Shown here one piece after another: positions 54,494-63,368 of a stretch of 64,000 nt of DNA. The notes under the pieces were generated by a model. That model ran no database searches, was not told where the DNA came from, and saw only the letters and a list, made by a program, of their open reading frames with translations. The translations under genes and the position numbers were made by a program. Position 1 is the stretch's first letter. Each line of letters begins with the position of its first letter. The stretch comes from JANQJD01 sp965601685 (GTDB lineage: Bacteria > Pseudomonadota > Alphaproteobacteria > Rhodospirillales > Rhodospirillaceae). Location: positions 248,001 through 312,000 of the forward strand of contig CBFCWI010000001.1 in assembly GCA_965601685.1 (NCBI GenBank), written 5' to 3'.

Positions 54494-55654
54494 TTATAGT
54501 GATATCAATTGGCCATCTACTAGAATGTGTGAACATCCCAAGCGATTTGCAACTAATGACATGTTTTCCTCCGGGTCCAGGGCTTTTACTGTAATCCAAT
54601 CAGCAGCCTGTAGAGAACGTACTATTGCGCGGGTTGTGCCGTGGGGCAGTAGGAGACGGCGATCAGCAGCAGTAGCGGGTGGAGGCAGTACTTCTAGTAC
54701 CGCATCTACGAATAATGTTGCACCAACAGCTACCTCACCAGCCGCTGCTCTGTTCCCAACCACACGGTAGCGGCCTCCCCGCCCTAGTTCCCCTTGCGCA
54801 CCACGGGCGAACACGGTGAAACTAACTCCGGCATGGTACTCAAAACCGCAATGCTCAACCGGGTCGATAGTGACGGTCAGAGCAGGTGATTCGGCGCGAA
54901 TCAGTCTGACCACTTGGGCTAAGACATCGCGTTCAGAAGCAGCCACTGACGGCAGATCGAGAGCAGAGAGGGCATCCACAGCACGGTCGGCCGGCCCGCA
55001 AGCCGCTACCAAGTCTCCTAACAGACTGGCCGCCATACCCTCTTCAGCGGCCAGGGCAGTAGCGTCTTTGTAACCAAGCGCTCGCTGCAGACGCTCTGCT
55101 TCTTCTCCTGCTACGCCAAGACCAGACAGGACGGCTGGTACCAACGTCGGCAAGTTGAGATCTACAGAGACGCCAGTCACTCCCAGGTCAGTCAGGGCTT
55201 CAGCTACCAGCAGGATGACTTCTGTATCAGCTTCGGCACGAGCAGACCCGATCAGCTCCACGCCTGCTTGGATGGACTGACGCTCTGGACGAAGCTGCGA
55301 ACCCTTGACTCTGAGCACTGGCCCTGCATATCCTAGTCGCAGTGGTCGTGGCGCCTTGACCAAACGGGTTACGGCAATGCGAGCTACCTGGGATGTGATA
55401 TCTGCCCGTACCCCCATCATGCGCTGGCTCACAGGATCCATAAATCGGAAGACCTGTGCGGCCGTAGCAGCCCCACTACCGGATAGCAGCGTTTCCTCAA
55501 ATTCTATTAAGGGAGGGCTGACACGATCGTAACCATTAGAAGAGAAAAAACTGGCTAAGCCCTCGGTCACCCTAGCCTCAAAGGCGGCATCAGGCGGGAG
55601 AGTATCCCGTAAACCAGCAGGCAACAGCGCTCTCTGCGCGTAGTCAGTCATCAT
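54494..55654 (-). CDS. hisZ: ATP phosphoribosyltransferase regulatory subunit HisZ
   Basis: HisZ is a histidyl-tRNA synthetase paralogue that activates the short form of HisG in histidine synthesis. The 386-residue protein has the class II motif 1 region (LLPAGLRDTLPPDA, FFSSNGYDRVSPPLIEF), motif 2-like FRFMDPVSQRMMGVRADITSQVARI, and a C-terminal YHAGVSFTVFARG ... GRGGRYRVVG. HisRS-specific anticodon-binding parts are absent. hisG is not in the window; HisZ implies a short HisG elsewhere. Confidence 0.93.
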   Translation of the reverse strand: MMTDYAQRALLPAGLRDTLPPDAAFEARVTEGLASFFSSNGYDRVSPPLIEFEETLLSGSGAATAAQVFRFMDPVSQRMMGVRADITSQVARIAVTRLVKAPRPLRLGYAGPVLRVKGSQLRPERQSIQAGVELIGSARAEADTEVILLVAEALTDLGVTGVSVDLNLPTLVPAVLSGLGVAGEEAERLQRALGYKDATALAAEEGMAASLLGDLVAACGPADRAVDALSALDLPSVAASERDVLAQVVRLIRAESPALTVTIDPVEHCGFEYHAGVSFTVFARGAQGELGRGGRYRVVGNRAAAGEVAVGATLFVDAVLEVLPPPATAADRRLLLPHGTTRAIVRSLQAADWITVKALDPEENMSLVANRLGCSHILVDGQLISL

Positions 55655-55996
55655 TCAGTGACGTTTGCAACGATCCAGGACCAGTGATACATGCCCACCC
55701 TAGTTTCTTCGTGTGTAGCGCGTTCTCTTCCAAACGACAAAGGATAAATACCTACCTGTTAAAGGACAAGAGGAGCCTATGGATTTGCGTACAGGCTTTT
55801 CTGATACCATCTTATGTTGCTTACAATTCCGTTAGAGATATCTAAGATAGTAGATACGAGACGAGGCAGATAACAGCGGAAAGTGCTTGACCCTGAGCGT
55901 GACCAGTCTCACTAAAATCTTTTACGCGGGCAATCTTGTTTGCAGTATGGCAGATTTTGCCGCATGGGTTAGAGATAGAACGAGGTTAAGGAACGT
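55655..55996. other. Gene-free stretch upstream of infA
   Basis: About 340 bases between divergent hisZ and infA, with no supportable gene. A possible infA promoter is TTGACC at 55887-55892 with TAAAAT at 55913-55918, but the 20-base spacing is long. The strip upstream of infA is AT-rich. Confidence 0.4.
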
Positions 55997-56215
55997 ATGG
56001 CAAAGGAAGACGTGCTCGAATTTTCCGGTACCGTGGTCGAGCTGTTACCAAATGCAATGTTCCGGGTAAAACTGGACAATGAGCATGAAATTCTAGCGCA
56101 CACGTCTGGAAAAATGCGGAAGAATAGGATACGGGTACTAGCTGGAGATCGCGTGAATGTCGAGATGACGCCCTATGATCTTACCAAGGGCCGCATCACA
56201 TTTCGTTTCAAATAG
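55997..56215 (+). CDS. infA: Translation initiation factor IF-1
   Basis: A 72-residue S1/OB-fold protein that occupies the ribosomal A site during initiation. Nearly invariant: MAKEDVLEFSGTVVELLPNAMFRVKLDN, HTSGKMRKNRIRVLAGD, and DLTKGRITFRFK (given in pieces). AAGGA precedes the ATG. It heads infA-maf-rng, a conserved alphaproteobacterial cluster. Confidence 0.97.
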   Translation: MAKEDVLEFSGTVVELLPNAMFRVKLDNEHEILAHTSGKMRKNRIRVLAGDRVNVEMTPYDLTKGRITFRFK

Positions 56216-56236
56216 CGCTAGCGCTTGGCTGTTTTC

Positions 56237-56899
56237 ATGCATGTTAGGGGAGAAGATTCACACCTGGCCGTGGGCGGTGTTGTGAGATATTCTGTGTTTG
56301 TTCTTGCTTCCACATCACCATGGCAGCTGGCATTGCTACGGCAGATTGCCATTGTCCCTATGGCCGTTGATCCTACTATTTTGAACGAACGACCGCACTG
56401 GAACGAACGGCCGGCGTCGTATGTCGTGCGGCTTGCCCGCGAACGAGCAGCGGTCGTGGCTGAACAGCACGTTGGCCTCCATGTATTGGCAGCTAATACG
56501 GTGGTTTCTTGTGGACGACGTCTTTTATCCAAGACGGAAACAATAGATGATGCTAGGCGATGTCTCGATCTCCTGTCCGGCCGCCGTCATCGTGTGTATG
56601 GAGGAATCTGTTTGCGCACACCGCAAGGACGATCAGCTGTACGCGTCGTCGCGACGATTGTGACATTCAAGCGACTCGACGACCATGAACGGCGCGCCTA
56701 CCTGGCGGCAGGCGAGTGGCACGGTCAGGTTGGCGGCTATGCTATTCAGGGAGAGGCTGCCGCCTTCGTGCGTTTTATCACCGGTTCCTATTCTAATGTA
56801 GTGGGTCTACCGCTTTATGAAACGGCTACTCTTCTAAAAGGAGCAGGTCTTTGGGACTTGTCGCCTTGGAGACACACAGTCCAAGTAGCGCCTCTATGA
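56237..56899 (+). CDS. Maf family protein with substituted active site
   Basis: Maf proteins are nucleotide pyrophosphatases acting on modified or canonical NTPs. The fold markers are here: VFVLASTSPWQLALLRQI, VLAANTVVSCGRRLLSK, LSGRRHRVYGG, and GEWHGQVGGYAIQG ... GSYSNVVGLPLYE. But the usual SPRR reads SPWQ, the AREKAA lysine is Arg (ARERAA), and the catalytic ADT reads ANT. Lys in LLSK and Gln in YAIQG remain. Loss of three active-site residues predicts little or no activity. The start is uncertain (ATG 56237 or TTG 56225). The stop overlaps the rng start as ATGA. Confidence 0.85.
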   Translation: MHVRGEDSHLAVGGVVRYSVFVLASTSPWQLALLRQIAIVPMAVDPTILNERPHWNERPASYVVRLARERAAVVAEQHVGLHVLAANTVVSCGRRLLSKTETIDDARRCLDLLSGRRHRVYGGICLRTPQGRSAVRVVATIVTFKRLDDHERRAYLAAGEWHGQVGGYAIQGEAAAFVRFITGSYSNVVGLPLYETATLLKGAGLWDLSPWRHTVQVAPL

Positions 56900-58329
56900 T
56901 GTCTTCTATAGAGAGGATAGAGATTGTCGCGTCGCGTTCTCCAGGGGAGAGTCGCTATGCGATGCGTTACAATAATCGCACGACTGACCTCATCATCGTG
57001 CGAGATGGTAGCCGTCCCTATGGCTCTGTCCATCTTGGTCGGGTGATCAAAGTCCTGCCAGGAGCACAAGCGGTGCTGGTCGATATTGGTGGCCCGCAGC
57101 TCGGCTTTCTCCCGCGCGAGACGGCACATGATTGGTCCCTGTCAGAGGGGATGACCCTGCTAGTACAGGTTACACGAGAGGAGCGCGCCGGAAAGGGTGC
57201 CAAGCTCTCTCGCCATGTCACACTGGCCGGTCTGCTAACAGTTCTGTCACCGCGTCGGCCAGGCGTGGTTGTTTCACGCTACCTGTACGATGATCATAGT
57301 GAATGCCAGCGACTCGCAGAGGTCGTACAGCCCGTTTTAGTGGGAAACGAGGGAGTCATTATACGCAGCTGTGCTGCTGGAGCAGCACCACATTGCCTCA
57401 AAAACGAGATCCAGTCTCTGCGGCAGCGCTGGCAGACCCTGATGGCGGCTGCAGCAACATTGCTGCCCCCAGCGCGGCTCGACAGCGGGGCTGACCCACT
57501 AGCCGAGTTACTGGCCCGTGCTATAGTGGATACAGCACGTACCCGGACGTGCCCCATTCTGATGATATGCGATAACGTTGGTCTTCTAACCTGCGCCCAT
57601 ACCCTTGGTAAATTGTTAGAACCGGCTGTTCTGGTACATCTGCATACCGGTTTGTCACCGGGTACTCTGTTTCAAGAATATGAGCTTGAGGCGGATATCG
57701 AGGCGGCATTAGAGCGTGAGGTGCCTTTAGCTTGTGGGGGGCGGTTGCATATTGAATCCACTGCTGCTCTGACTGCTATTGACGTCGATACTGCTGCAGC
57801 GGGCCTTGATGCAGCAGAAGCTGTTAATCAGGCAGCTGTTGCAGTGATTGCTCAGCATATGCGTCTGCGTAATCTGTCCGGCGCGCTGGTAGTAGATTTT
57901 ATCACTAGGAGACCGGCGAGCAAACGCCTGCGCCGAGTCGTCTCTACCTTGCGCGCGGCCGTGGCATGTGATCCGCTCAAAGTGCAGGTCAGCGGACCGT
58001 CTGTGCTTGGCCTCGTAGAGATGATCCGCGAACGTCGCCGCGTTTCGCTAGCTGACCTGCTGTTGGAACCGCACGACTCCTCTCACAGGGGTGTGACTCT
58101 CAACCCTGTTACGATCGGCCTGTCTGCCTTGCGTTTAGTGTTGCAGGAAACGACGGCACAACGCCACACGGGACTGGGCTTAGAGGTTGCACCCATTGTG
58201 GCCGAGTGTTTGACTGGCTCACTAATAATGGCAGTCATGGAGGCCGAAGCACACCTGGGGCATCGGCTGGTAATCCGTGCGAGCCCCGCCCGCAGGCTAG
58301 ATGAGGTCGTCGTGATGACGACGCTCTAG
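56896..58329 (+). CDS. rng: Ribonuclease E/G family protein
   Basis: An endoribonuclease of the RNase G type, 477 residues, starting at an ATGA overlap with maf. An S1-like region (GSVHLGRVIKVLPGAQAVLVDIG, GFLPRE) is followed by the DNase I-like catalytic part with Asp residues in TAIDVDTAAAG and GALVVDFITRRP, matching RNase E D303 and D346. No CPxC zinc link is seen near the end (RERRRVSLADLLLEPH), as in the short alphaproteobacterial paralogue encoded beside infA and maf. It may process rRNA or tRNA ends. yacG, a frequent next gene, is missing. Confidence 0.88.
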   Translation: MMSSIERIEIVASRSPGESRYAMRYNNRTTDLIIVRDGSRPYGSVHLGRVIKVLPGAQAVLVDIGGPQLGFLPRETAHDWSLSEGMTLLVQVTREERAGKGAKLSRHVTLAGLLTVLSPRRPGVVVSRYLYDDHSECQRLAEVVQPVLVGNEGVIIRSCAAGAAPHCLKNEIQSLRQRWQTLMAAAATLLPPARLDSGADPLAELLARAIVDTARTRTCPILMICDNVGLLTCAHTLGKLLEPAVLVHLHTGLSPGTLFQEYELEADIEAALEREVPLACGGRLHIESTAALTAIDVDTAAAGLDAAEAVNQAAVAVIAQHMRLRNLSGALVVDFITRRPASKRLRRVVSTLRAAVACDPLKVQVSGPSVLGLVEMIRERRRVSLADLLLEPHDSSHRGVTLNPVTIGLSALRLVLQETTAQRHTGLGLEVAPIVAECLTGSLIMAVMEAEAHLGHRLVIRASPARRLDEVVVMTTL

Positions 58330-58558
58330 CCTCCTTCTGAGACAGGAGCTCGTGATGTGACAGAGAGACAGATCGTACGGGTTGCTGCGGCTGCAGGCCT
58401 CGACCCTTTCATATACCGCTGTCCGCACGTTTCCGTCTCTATTCGCTTCTGCAATATATAATACATAAGCGAGATGAGACAAATACACTTTTCTAGCTAT
58501 CACGCTGATGACACACATGTAACATTTTTTGATGATCTAGCATCATCTATCCGAGGGC

Positions 58559-59551
58559 TCAAGCGGACGCAAGTACACCCCACCTCTCCTGCAAACGGCG
58601 GGAGAGGGTTAAATCAGCCTCTGTCATGTCCTCCTCGCTCCATGCCCCCGGGTCAGCTAAAAGAGCCCGCAACAATTGGTTGTTCAGTGTATGCCCAGAA
58701 CAATAGCCGTGGAAACGACCGCTCAAGGGGCGCCCTGCTAGGTACAGGTCGCCAATAGCATCAAGGATTTTGTGGCGGACGAATTCGTCGTTGAAGCGTA
58801 ACCCCTCTTTATTGAGCACCCTATCGCCACTGATAACAATGGCATTGTCTAGTGAACCGCCACGGGCTAAGCCACTGGCCCGTAATTGTGCGACCTCTTC
58901 TAGAAAACCAAAGGTTCTAGCACTGCTTATTTCTACACTGAAAGCAGGTGGATTCATTGCCACTACGTAAGCCTGTCGTGCCACAGCCCGAGAGGGGAAG
59001 CTGATCTCACAGCTAACAGAGAAACCGTTGACCGTTGGATAAAGCACGGCTAAGCGCTCGCCATCCCGCACCTGCACTTTCCTGTGCAGACGGATGATCC
59101 GACGACGGGCATCCTGTTCACAAAGCCCAGCGCATTCCATGAGAAACACGAACGGTGCCGCACTACCATCCATAATAGGGACTTCAGAACCATCTATCTC
59201 AACCATGACGTTGTCAACACCAACGCCGGCAAAAGCAGCTAGCAAATGTTCAACTGTTCCTACGATTACACGATCATCATTACCAATAACAGTGCATAAG
59301 CGTGTATCAACTACACGTGACCATAGGGCTGGAATGAGAGCACCTTTCGCCACAACATCACTGCGCCTAAAAACAATGCCGCTGTTTGGTGCGGCTGGAT
59401 GGAGAGTCATGCTGACGCGCTGGCCACAATGTAGCCCGATCCCCGTACAACTTATGGAGCTTTTGAGTGTGCGCTGCGGTACCCATCCACTCTGATCGGC
59501 CTGCTGGTGTGGCGCCTTGCTGTCGATAAATATGCAACCTTCTTGTCTCAT
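58559..59551 (-). CDS. lpxC: UDP-3-O-acyl-N-acetylglucosamine deacetylase LpxC
   Basis: LpxC performs the committed step of lipid A synthesis. The 330-residue zinc enzyme has TGIGLHCGQRVSM, GTVEHLLAAFAG (zinc His), EIDGSEVPIMDGSA (catalytic Glu region), KEGLRFNDEFVRHKILDAIGDL (zinc His and Asp, in pieces) and GHTLNN with the catalytic His. It lies downstream of ftsZ, the normal end of the alphaproteobacterial dcw cluster. About 30 N-terminal residues before RTLKSSI are variable. Retention of lpxC and msbA implies LPS. Confidence 0.96.
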   Translation of the reverse strand: MRQEGCIFIDSKAPHQQADQSGWVPQRTLKSSISCTGIGLHCGQRVSMTLHPAAPNSGIVFRRSDVVAKGALIPALWSRVVDTRLCTVIGNDDRVIVGTVEHLLAAFAGVGVDNVMVEIDGSEVPIMDGSAAPFVFLMECAGLCEQDARRRIIRLHRKVQVRDGERLAVLYPTVNGFSVSCEISFPSRAVARQAYVVAMNPPAFSVEISSARTFGFLEEVAQLRASGLARGGSLDNAIVISGDRVLNKEGLRFNDEFVRHKILDAIGDLYLAGRPLSGRFHGYCSGHTLNNQLLRALLADPGAWSEEDMTEADLTLSRRLQERWGVLASA

Positions 59552-59902
59552 AGCCCTTCAGCACGACATTGATGTGCGGTGCTCGTTGAGCAAGCACGCA
59601 ACAAGGAGGACAATCCACCAGCATTGCACATCATAAGATGTGTAAACAAGGGACGGTAGTACCATCAAAAAGATATAGAACTGCGAAAATGTGATGCTGC
59701 CCTGCTTTAAACAAGACCGCATGTTTGTGTCTCTTCAAGAGAGACACGTAAACTACATATGACAGGTATGATAACGTTTGCTGAATGCACAAGAGACACA
59801 ACTATAGAGAAAGTACTTCTCTCCAACCGTCAAGGCACAGCCTACTCCTGTCACACTGCAGCTACGCAGGCCAGCGTCTGCTGGCCTTCGCTGCAGAGGT
59901 AT
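59552..59902. other. Gene-free stretch between ftsZ and lpxC
   Basis: About 350 bases without a gene. It contains two stem-loops: a nested hairpin right after ftsZ (59856-59896, listed separately) and an 8-bp stem GTGTCTCT/AGAGACAC at 59727-59747 with loop TCAAG. The lpxC promoter is probably in the left part. Confidence 0.5.
59856..59896 (-). terminator. Nested hairpin directly after ftsZ
   Basis: CTGCAGC (59856-59862) pairs with GCTGCAG (59890-59896) and, inside it, GGCCAGC (59869-59875) pairs with GCTGGCC (59880-59886) around GTCT. It begins seven bases past the ftsZ stop. There is no U tract, so it may stop transcription weakly or protect the ftsZ mRNA 3' end. Confidence 0.45.
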
Positions 59903-61576
59903 TCAATTAGCCTGTCGTCGTAGGAATGCTGGAATCTCCAGATCTTCATCAATAGCGCTCGTAGGCTGATTCTCAGGTTGCACTCTTAAACTCAGTCTAT
60001 CATCTACTTTTGGTATATCGTGTTCTTTGTCATTTCTATTTTTATGAGATGTCCCTGTCCGACGGATTCTGCCGATGCCCGCCACCTTCTCTAGCAGAGT
60101 CTGCGCACGGCGTACTGGCAGTGGCTCAGCTGGCCTCCCTGGGAGCGATTGTGCGATCCGGGTCTGCACCGCAGAAGCCTGTGGTGAGAACTCTCTCGGC
60201 TGTGGTGCTACTGACGTGGGAAGTGGTGATCTAAGATTTGCCTGGCGTTGACTAGAGGGGCGACTGCCTATGTCCTGCGGTTCCATGGCTGGGGCTGGAA
60301 TGAATGCTTCTTCCATCCGGCTAGCTGCTTGGCGCAGAGTGGCAAAGTGTTCGCACCCAGGCTGTTCTTTTGATCTTCGCTGTTGATTTCCCCCCATCAT
60401 CCCTGGTGTTTCTGTCGGTAAGGCCTTGTCATACCCACGCAGCTTCCCTGCTTCTTCTGATCTTATAGTCGTCGTTACGTCTGCTGCCGCTGGGGAGATG
60501 GGTTCGGCCATGCCACGAACCATGTATGGCATGGGCGACGGGCGCTGCGGTGCACGCATTGTAGCCTTTTCGAGTTCACGTAAACGATCTTGCATACTGA
60601 TATCTGAATCAATACCTGTAGCTACTACAGAAACACGTATTCTACCATCAAGACGGTCATCAAAAGCTGAGCCAAAAATGATATTGGCGTCAGGGTCAAC
60701 TTCATCGCGGACACGATTGGCAGCCTCATCTACCTCGTAAAGAGTCATGTCAGGCCCACCAGTAATGTTGATCAGTACACCACGGGCACCCTTCATTGAT
60801 GTATCATCGAGTAACGGGTTGGAGATGGCTGCTTCAGCAGCATCAAGGGCCCGCTTCTCTCCATCCGCCTCGCCAGTTCCCATCATCGCCTTGCCCATTT
60901 CACTCATGACCGTACGAATATCAGCAAAATCGAGGTTAATGAGACCAGGCATCAGGATCAGATCCGTAACACCACGCACGCCGGCGTACAGTACATCGTC
61001 TGCCATATTGAAGGCCTGGGCAAAAGTCGTGCGCTCGTTTGCTACCCGAAAGAGATTTTGATTTGGGATAATGATCAGGGTGTCTACGTAACGCGCCAAT
61101 TCATCCATACCGACCTCAGCCAGACGCATACGGTGAATGCCTTCAAAGTGAAACGGCTTTGTCACCACACCGACAGTCAGGATACCCATTTCTCTGGCAG
61201 TCCTTGCTATCACTGGTGCAGCACCCGTCCCGGTACCCCCTCCCATGCCGGCAGTAATAAAGGACATATGGCTGCCAGCGAGTTCACTCTGGATGACCTC
61301 CAATGCCTCCTCAGCTGCAGCTCGCCCAATCTCAGGCTTGGCCCCAGCTCCTAGACCTTCAGTGGTATGAACGCCCAGCTGGATGCGACGGTCGGTACAT
61401 GACTGGGACAACGATTGAGCATCTGTATTGGCAACAATGAAGTCTACCCCTTCCAGATTTTTGGCAATCATGTTATTGACTGCATTACTTCCGGCGCCAC
61501 CAACGCCGACAACAGTGATGCGCGGTTTTAGCTGGGGATCCGCATCTCCGCGTGGTACGCTCAAATTTATGCCCAT
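59903..61576 (-). CDS. ftsZ: Cell division protein FtsZ
   Basis: Tubulin-like GTPase that forms the Z ring. The start at 61576 has GGAGGG four bases upstream and the family opening INLSVP; the frame is open to 61645. GTP motifs: GVGGAGSNAVNNMI, NTDAQSL, GGGTGTGAAPVIA, and the T7 loop NLDFADIRTVM. After residue about 320 comes the long Pro/Gln/Arg-rich linker typical of alphaproteobacteria, and the C-terminal peptide DLEIPAFLRRQ that docks FtsA and other tethers is kept. The protein is 557 residues. The neighbouring ftsA is decayed, so another membrane tether must be used or ftsA lies elsewhere. Confidence 0.96.
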   Translation of the reverse strand: MGINLSVPRGDADPQLKPRITVVGVGGAGSNAVNNMIAKNLEGVDFIVANTDAQSLSQSCTDRRIQLGVHTTEGLGAGAKPEIGRAAAEEALEVIQSELAGSHMSFITAGMGGGTGTGAAPVIARTAREMGILTVGVVTKPFHFEGIHRMRLAEVGMDELARYVDTLIIIPNQNLFRVANERTTFAQAFNMADDVLYAGVRGVTDLILMPGLINLDFADIRTVMSEMGKAMMGTGEADGEKRALDAAEAAISNPLLDDTSMKGARGVLINITGGPDMTLYEVDEAANRVRDEVDPDANIIFGSAFDDRLDGRIRVSVVATGIDSDISMQDRLRELEKATMRAPQRPSPMPYMVRGMAEPISPAAADVTTTIRSEEAGKLRGYDKALPTETPGMMGGNQQRRSKEQPGCEHFATLRQAASRMEEAFIPAPAMEPQDIGSRPSSQRQANLRSPLPTSVAPQPREFSPQASAVQTRIAQSLPGRPAEPLPVRRAQTLLEKVAGIGRIRRTGTSHKNRNDKEHDIPKVDDRLSLRVQPENQPTSAIDEDLEIPAFLRRQAN

Positions 61577-61654
61577 GCGTCCCTCCGGTTGGTTATCGTC
61601 GTGAGGCCGACGTCTTGTATCCGAGCTTACATATTCATCCGTCATCTCTCATTA

Positions 61655-62730
61655 CACCTGTTTTTCCTCGCGACTGAGAGTGGCACTAGGAATGTGCGGC
61701 CCAGTCACCAATAGCCCGCTTGAGCTATCCACGTGCGTGGCATCATACCTGCACAGGTGGTAAATTTTGCGTCCGCCACACCCCGGGACTGACCGTCCTA
61801 GGCGAATTTCCTGGTCCAGAAGATGCGGCCTCGCGTATTCTCTGGCTGGGGCCGCGCCTCCAGTCAGGCCGACAAGGCGTCGTTGGTAAAGCAATTGGCT
61901 GCTAAATGACTGCGCACTCGCTCGAACGTTTCTTCGATACGAGGCTGGATGATCCGCATGAGTGTGGTACATGGTTTGCTCCTGGCACATGCAGAATCCC
62001 ATGGATGTCCGATGGGAAAGCGCTGCCGTGAAGCGTCTTCAAACGCTCGGTATTAGCCACTGGTGTGGCAAGACCCTGAGCAATGTCACAGGTAAAATGC
62101 TGACCGCCGAGACAGGCCATATGGATGGCCTGGCCACTCTTGAAGAGAGTGATAGTGCTTGTTCTGCTACCCCCGCTACAAAGTGACGGTGACACACGCT
62201 TCCCTTTCTTCATCAGCTAAGCAAGCAATAGCAGAAGCATAAGGTGAGAATGGCCTTAACGTCCAGGTAGCAGCGTTCTCCTACTAAATGCAGATTGTAT
62301 ACCATTAAAAATAGAGACATGACCGTGTGCAGATTGACCCCTAACGGACTGCCGAACATGCCGCGATTGGTACCGTCAAGAGAGTAGCCGATCGCAATGC
62401 AGTAGATCAGGTCACAGGTTCTCTCCCTGTGACAAGCATAGACGCGGTGCACGTCCTCATCGCTGATCTGACGACCAGAGACATAGTTTGAAGAACGCAG
62501 CTTGCCGCACGAAATATTGACCAGGTCGATGCGCTTACGAGCTATCTGTTCAGTGGAGGCTGCGCGTGTGGATGATGTTTCCACCTTGTTAACGCCGTTA
62601 CGCAGACCGAGGGAGCGATGGTGACCGATAACGATTTCAGAGCATCCCTCCGGGCGATGAAGCAGTGTAGTGTATCGAGAGCGGAGATCCAAGTGGTACG
62701 CAATCTCACTTTCGATAGCACGTTTGTTTC
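61655..62730 (-). pseudogene. ftsA: Decayed ftsA
   Basis: Fragments of FtsA lie in order on the minus strand but in changing frames. Near 62697: ALDTLHCFIAR (compare ALDVGTTKVCCFIAR). From about 62640: VIGHHRSLGLRNGV, then RIDLVNISCGK, GRQISDEDVHRVY, IAIGYSLDGTN, GVNLHTV and HLVGERCYLDV. From about 62160: STITLFKSGQAIHM, GGQHFTCDIAQGLATP and ERLKTLHGSA. Near 61870: LTGGAAPAREYARPHLLDQEIRLGR. At least three frame changes and several small deletions exist, and the ATP-binding GTTK is lost. FtsA normally tethers FtsZ to the membrane. This copy cannot be functional. Confidence 0.88.
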
Positions 62731-63368
62731 CTTATCCCTTTGATTCACCTGGCTGCTATACAGGGTATAGCTTTGGCCTGATTCCCATATCTGATGAGGG
62801 TGACGGGTCTGTTTTTGACATATGCAGACGTGGAGTACGTCAGTCGACAATCTCTAGATTGTGCCTCAGTAGACCATAGTAAAGTACTTCTAACATTTTA
62901 GACTTTGGTGTATATATTCGGCTTTTAGGAGTATGTTGCTGCCATGATTCACAGCATGAATCTGAAAATTCCGGCGTCTGCCTGAGACGAATGGCACTGC
63001 CAGTGGAACCAGTGTTTGTTGATACTGCAGGTGGCCATCTGACTCAGGCACGAGATGGGGGGCAGCGTCTCCATATCGTTTTACCAATGTCAAGCACGTG
63101 CGGATCGGCAAGATCGGCAAAGCCTCTAGACGTTGCTTGTGCTACGCGTATAGATAGCGTGCACAAACGACCAATCACACCAATATGGTTCAGCCAGAAC
63201 ACGCTATTGATCAAAAGCTGCATAGCCGCAGCAGTAGTGCTGCCCCCGTTGAATTTCTTCTGTCCCACATGCTCCCACCTGCTAGAGCGGCCCAGACGAA
63301 GATCCAACAGACAATTGCCCAGTGTCAACTGGCATACTACCCACGCGTGCATCAATACTGTCTTTGTC
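62731..63368 (-). pseudogene. ftsQ: Probable ftsQ remnant
   Basis: By position (ddl-ftsQ-ftsA-ftsZ) this strip should be ftsQ, normally about 900 bases; only 640 remain and no long frame is open. Two pieces resemble FtsQ: GVIGRLCTLSIRVAQA near 63175 (compare V.GR..T....L..A of the POTRA domain) and PLAVPFVSGRRRNFQIHAVNHG near 63000 (compare PLALWQ..GRF.LID.DG). Both are weak on their own. No membrane anchor is visible. Confidence 0.45.
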
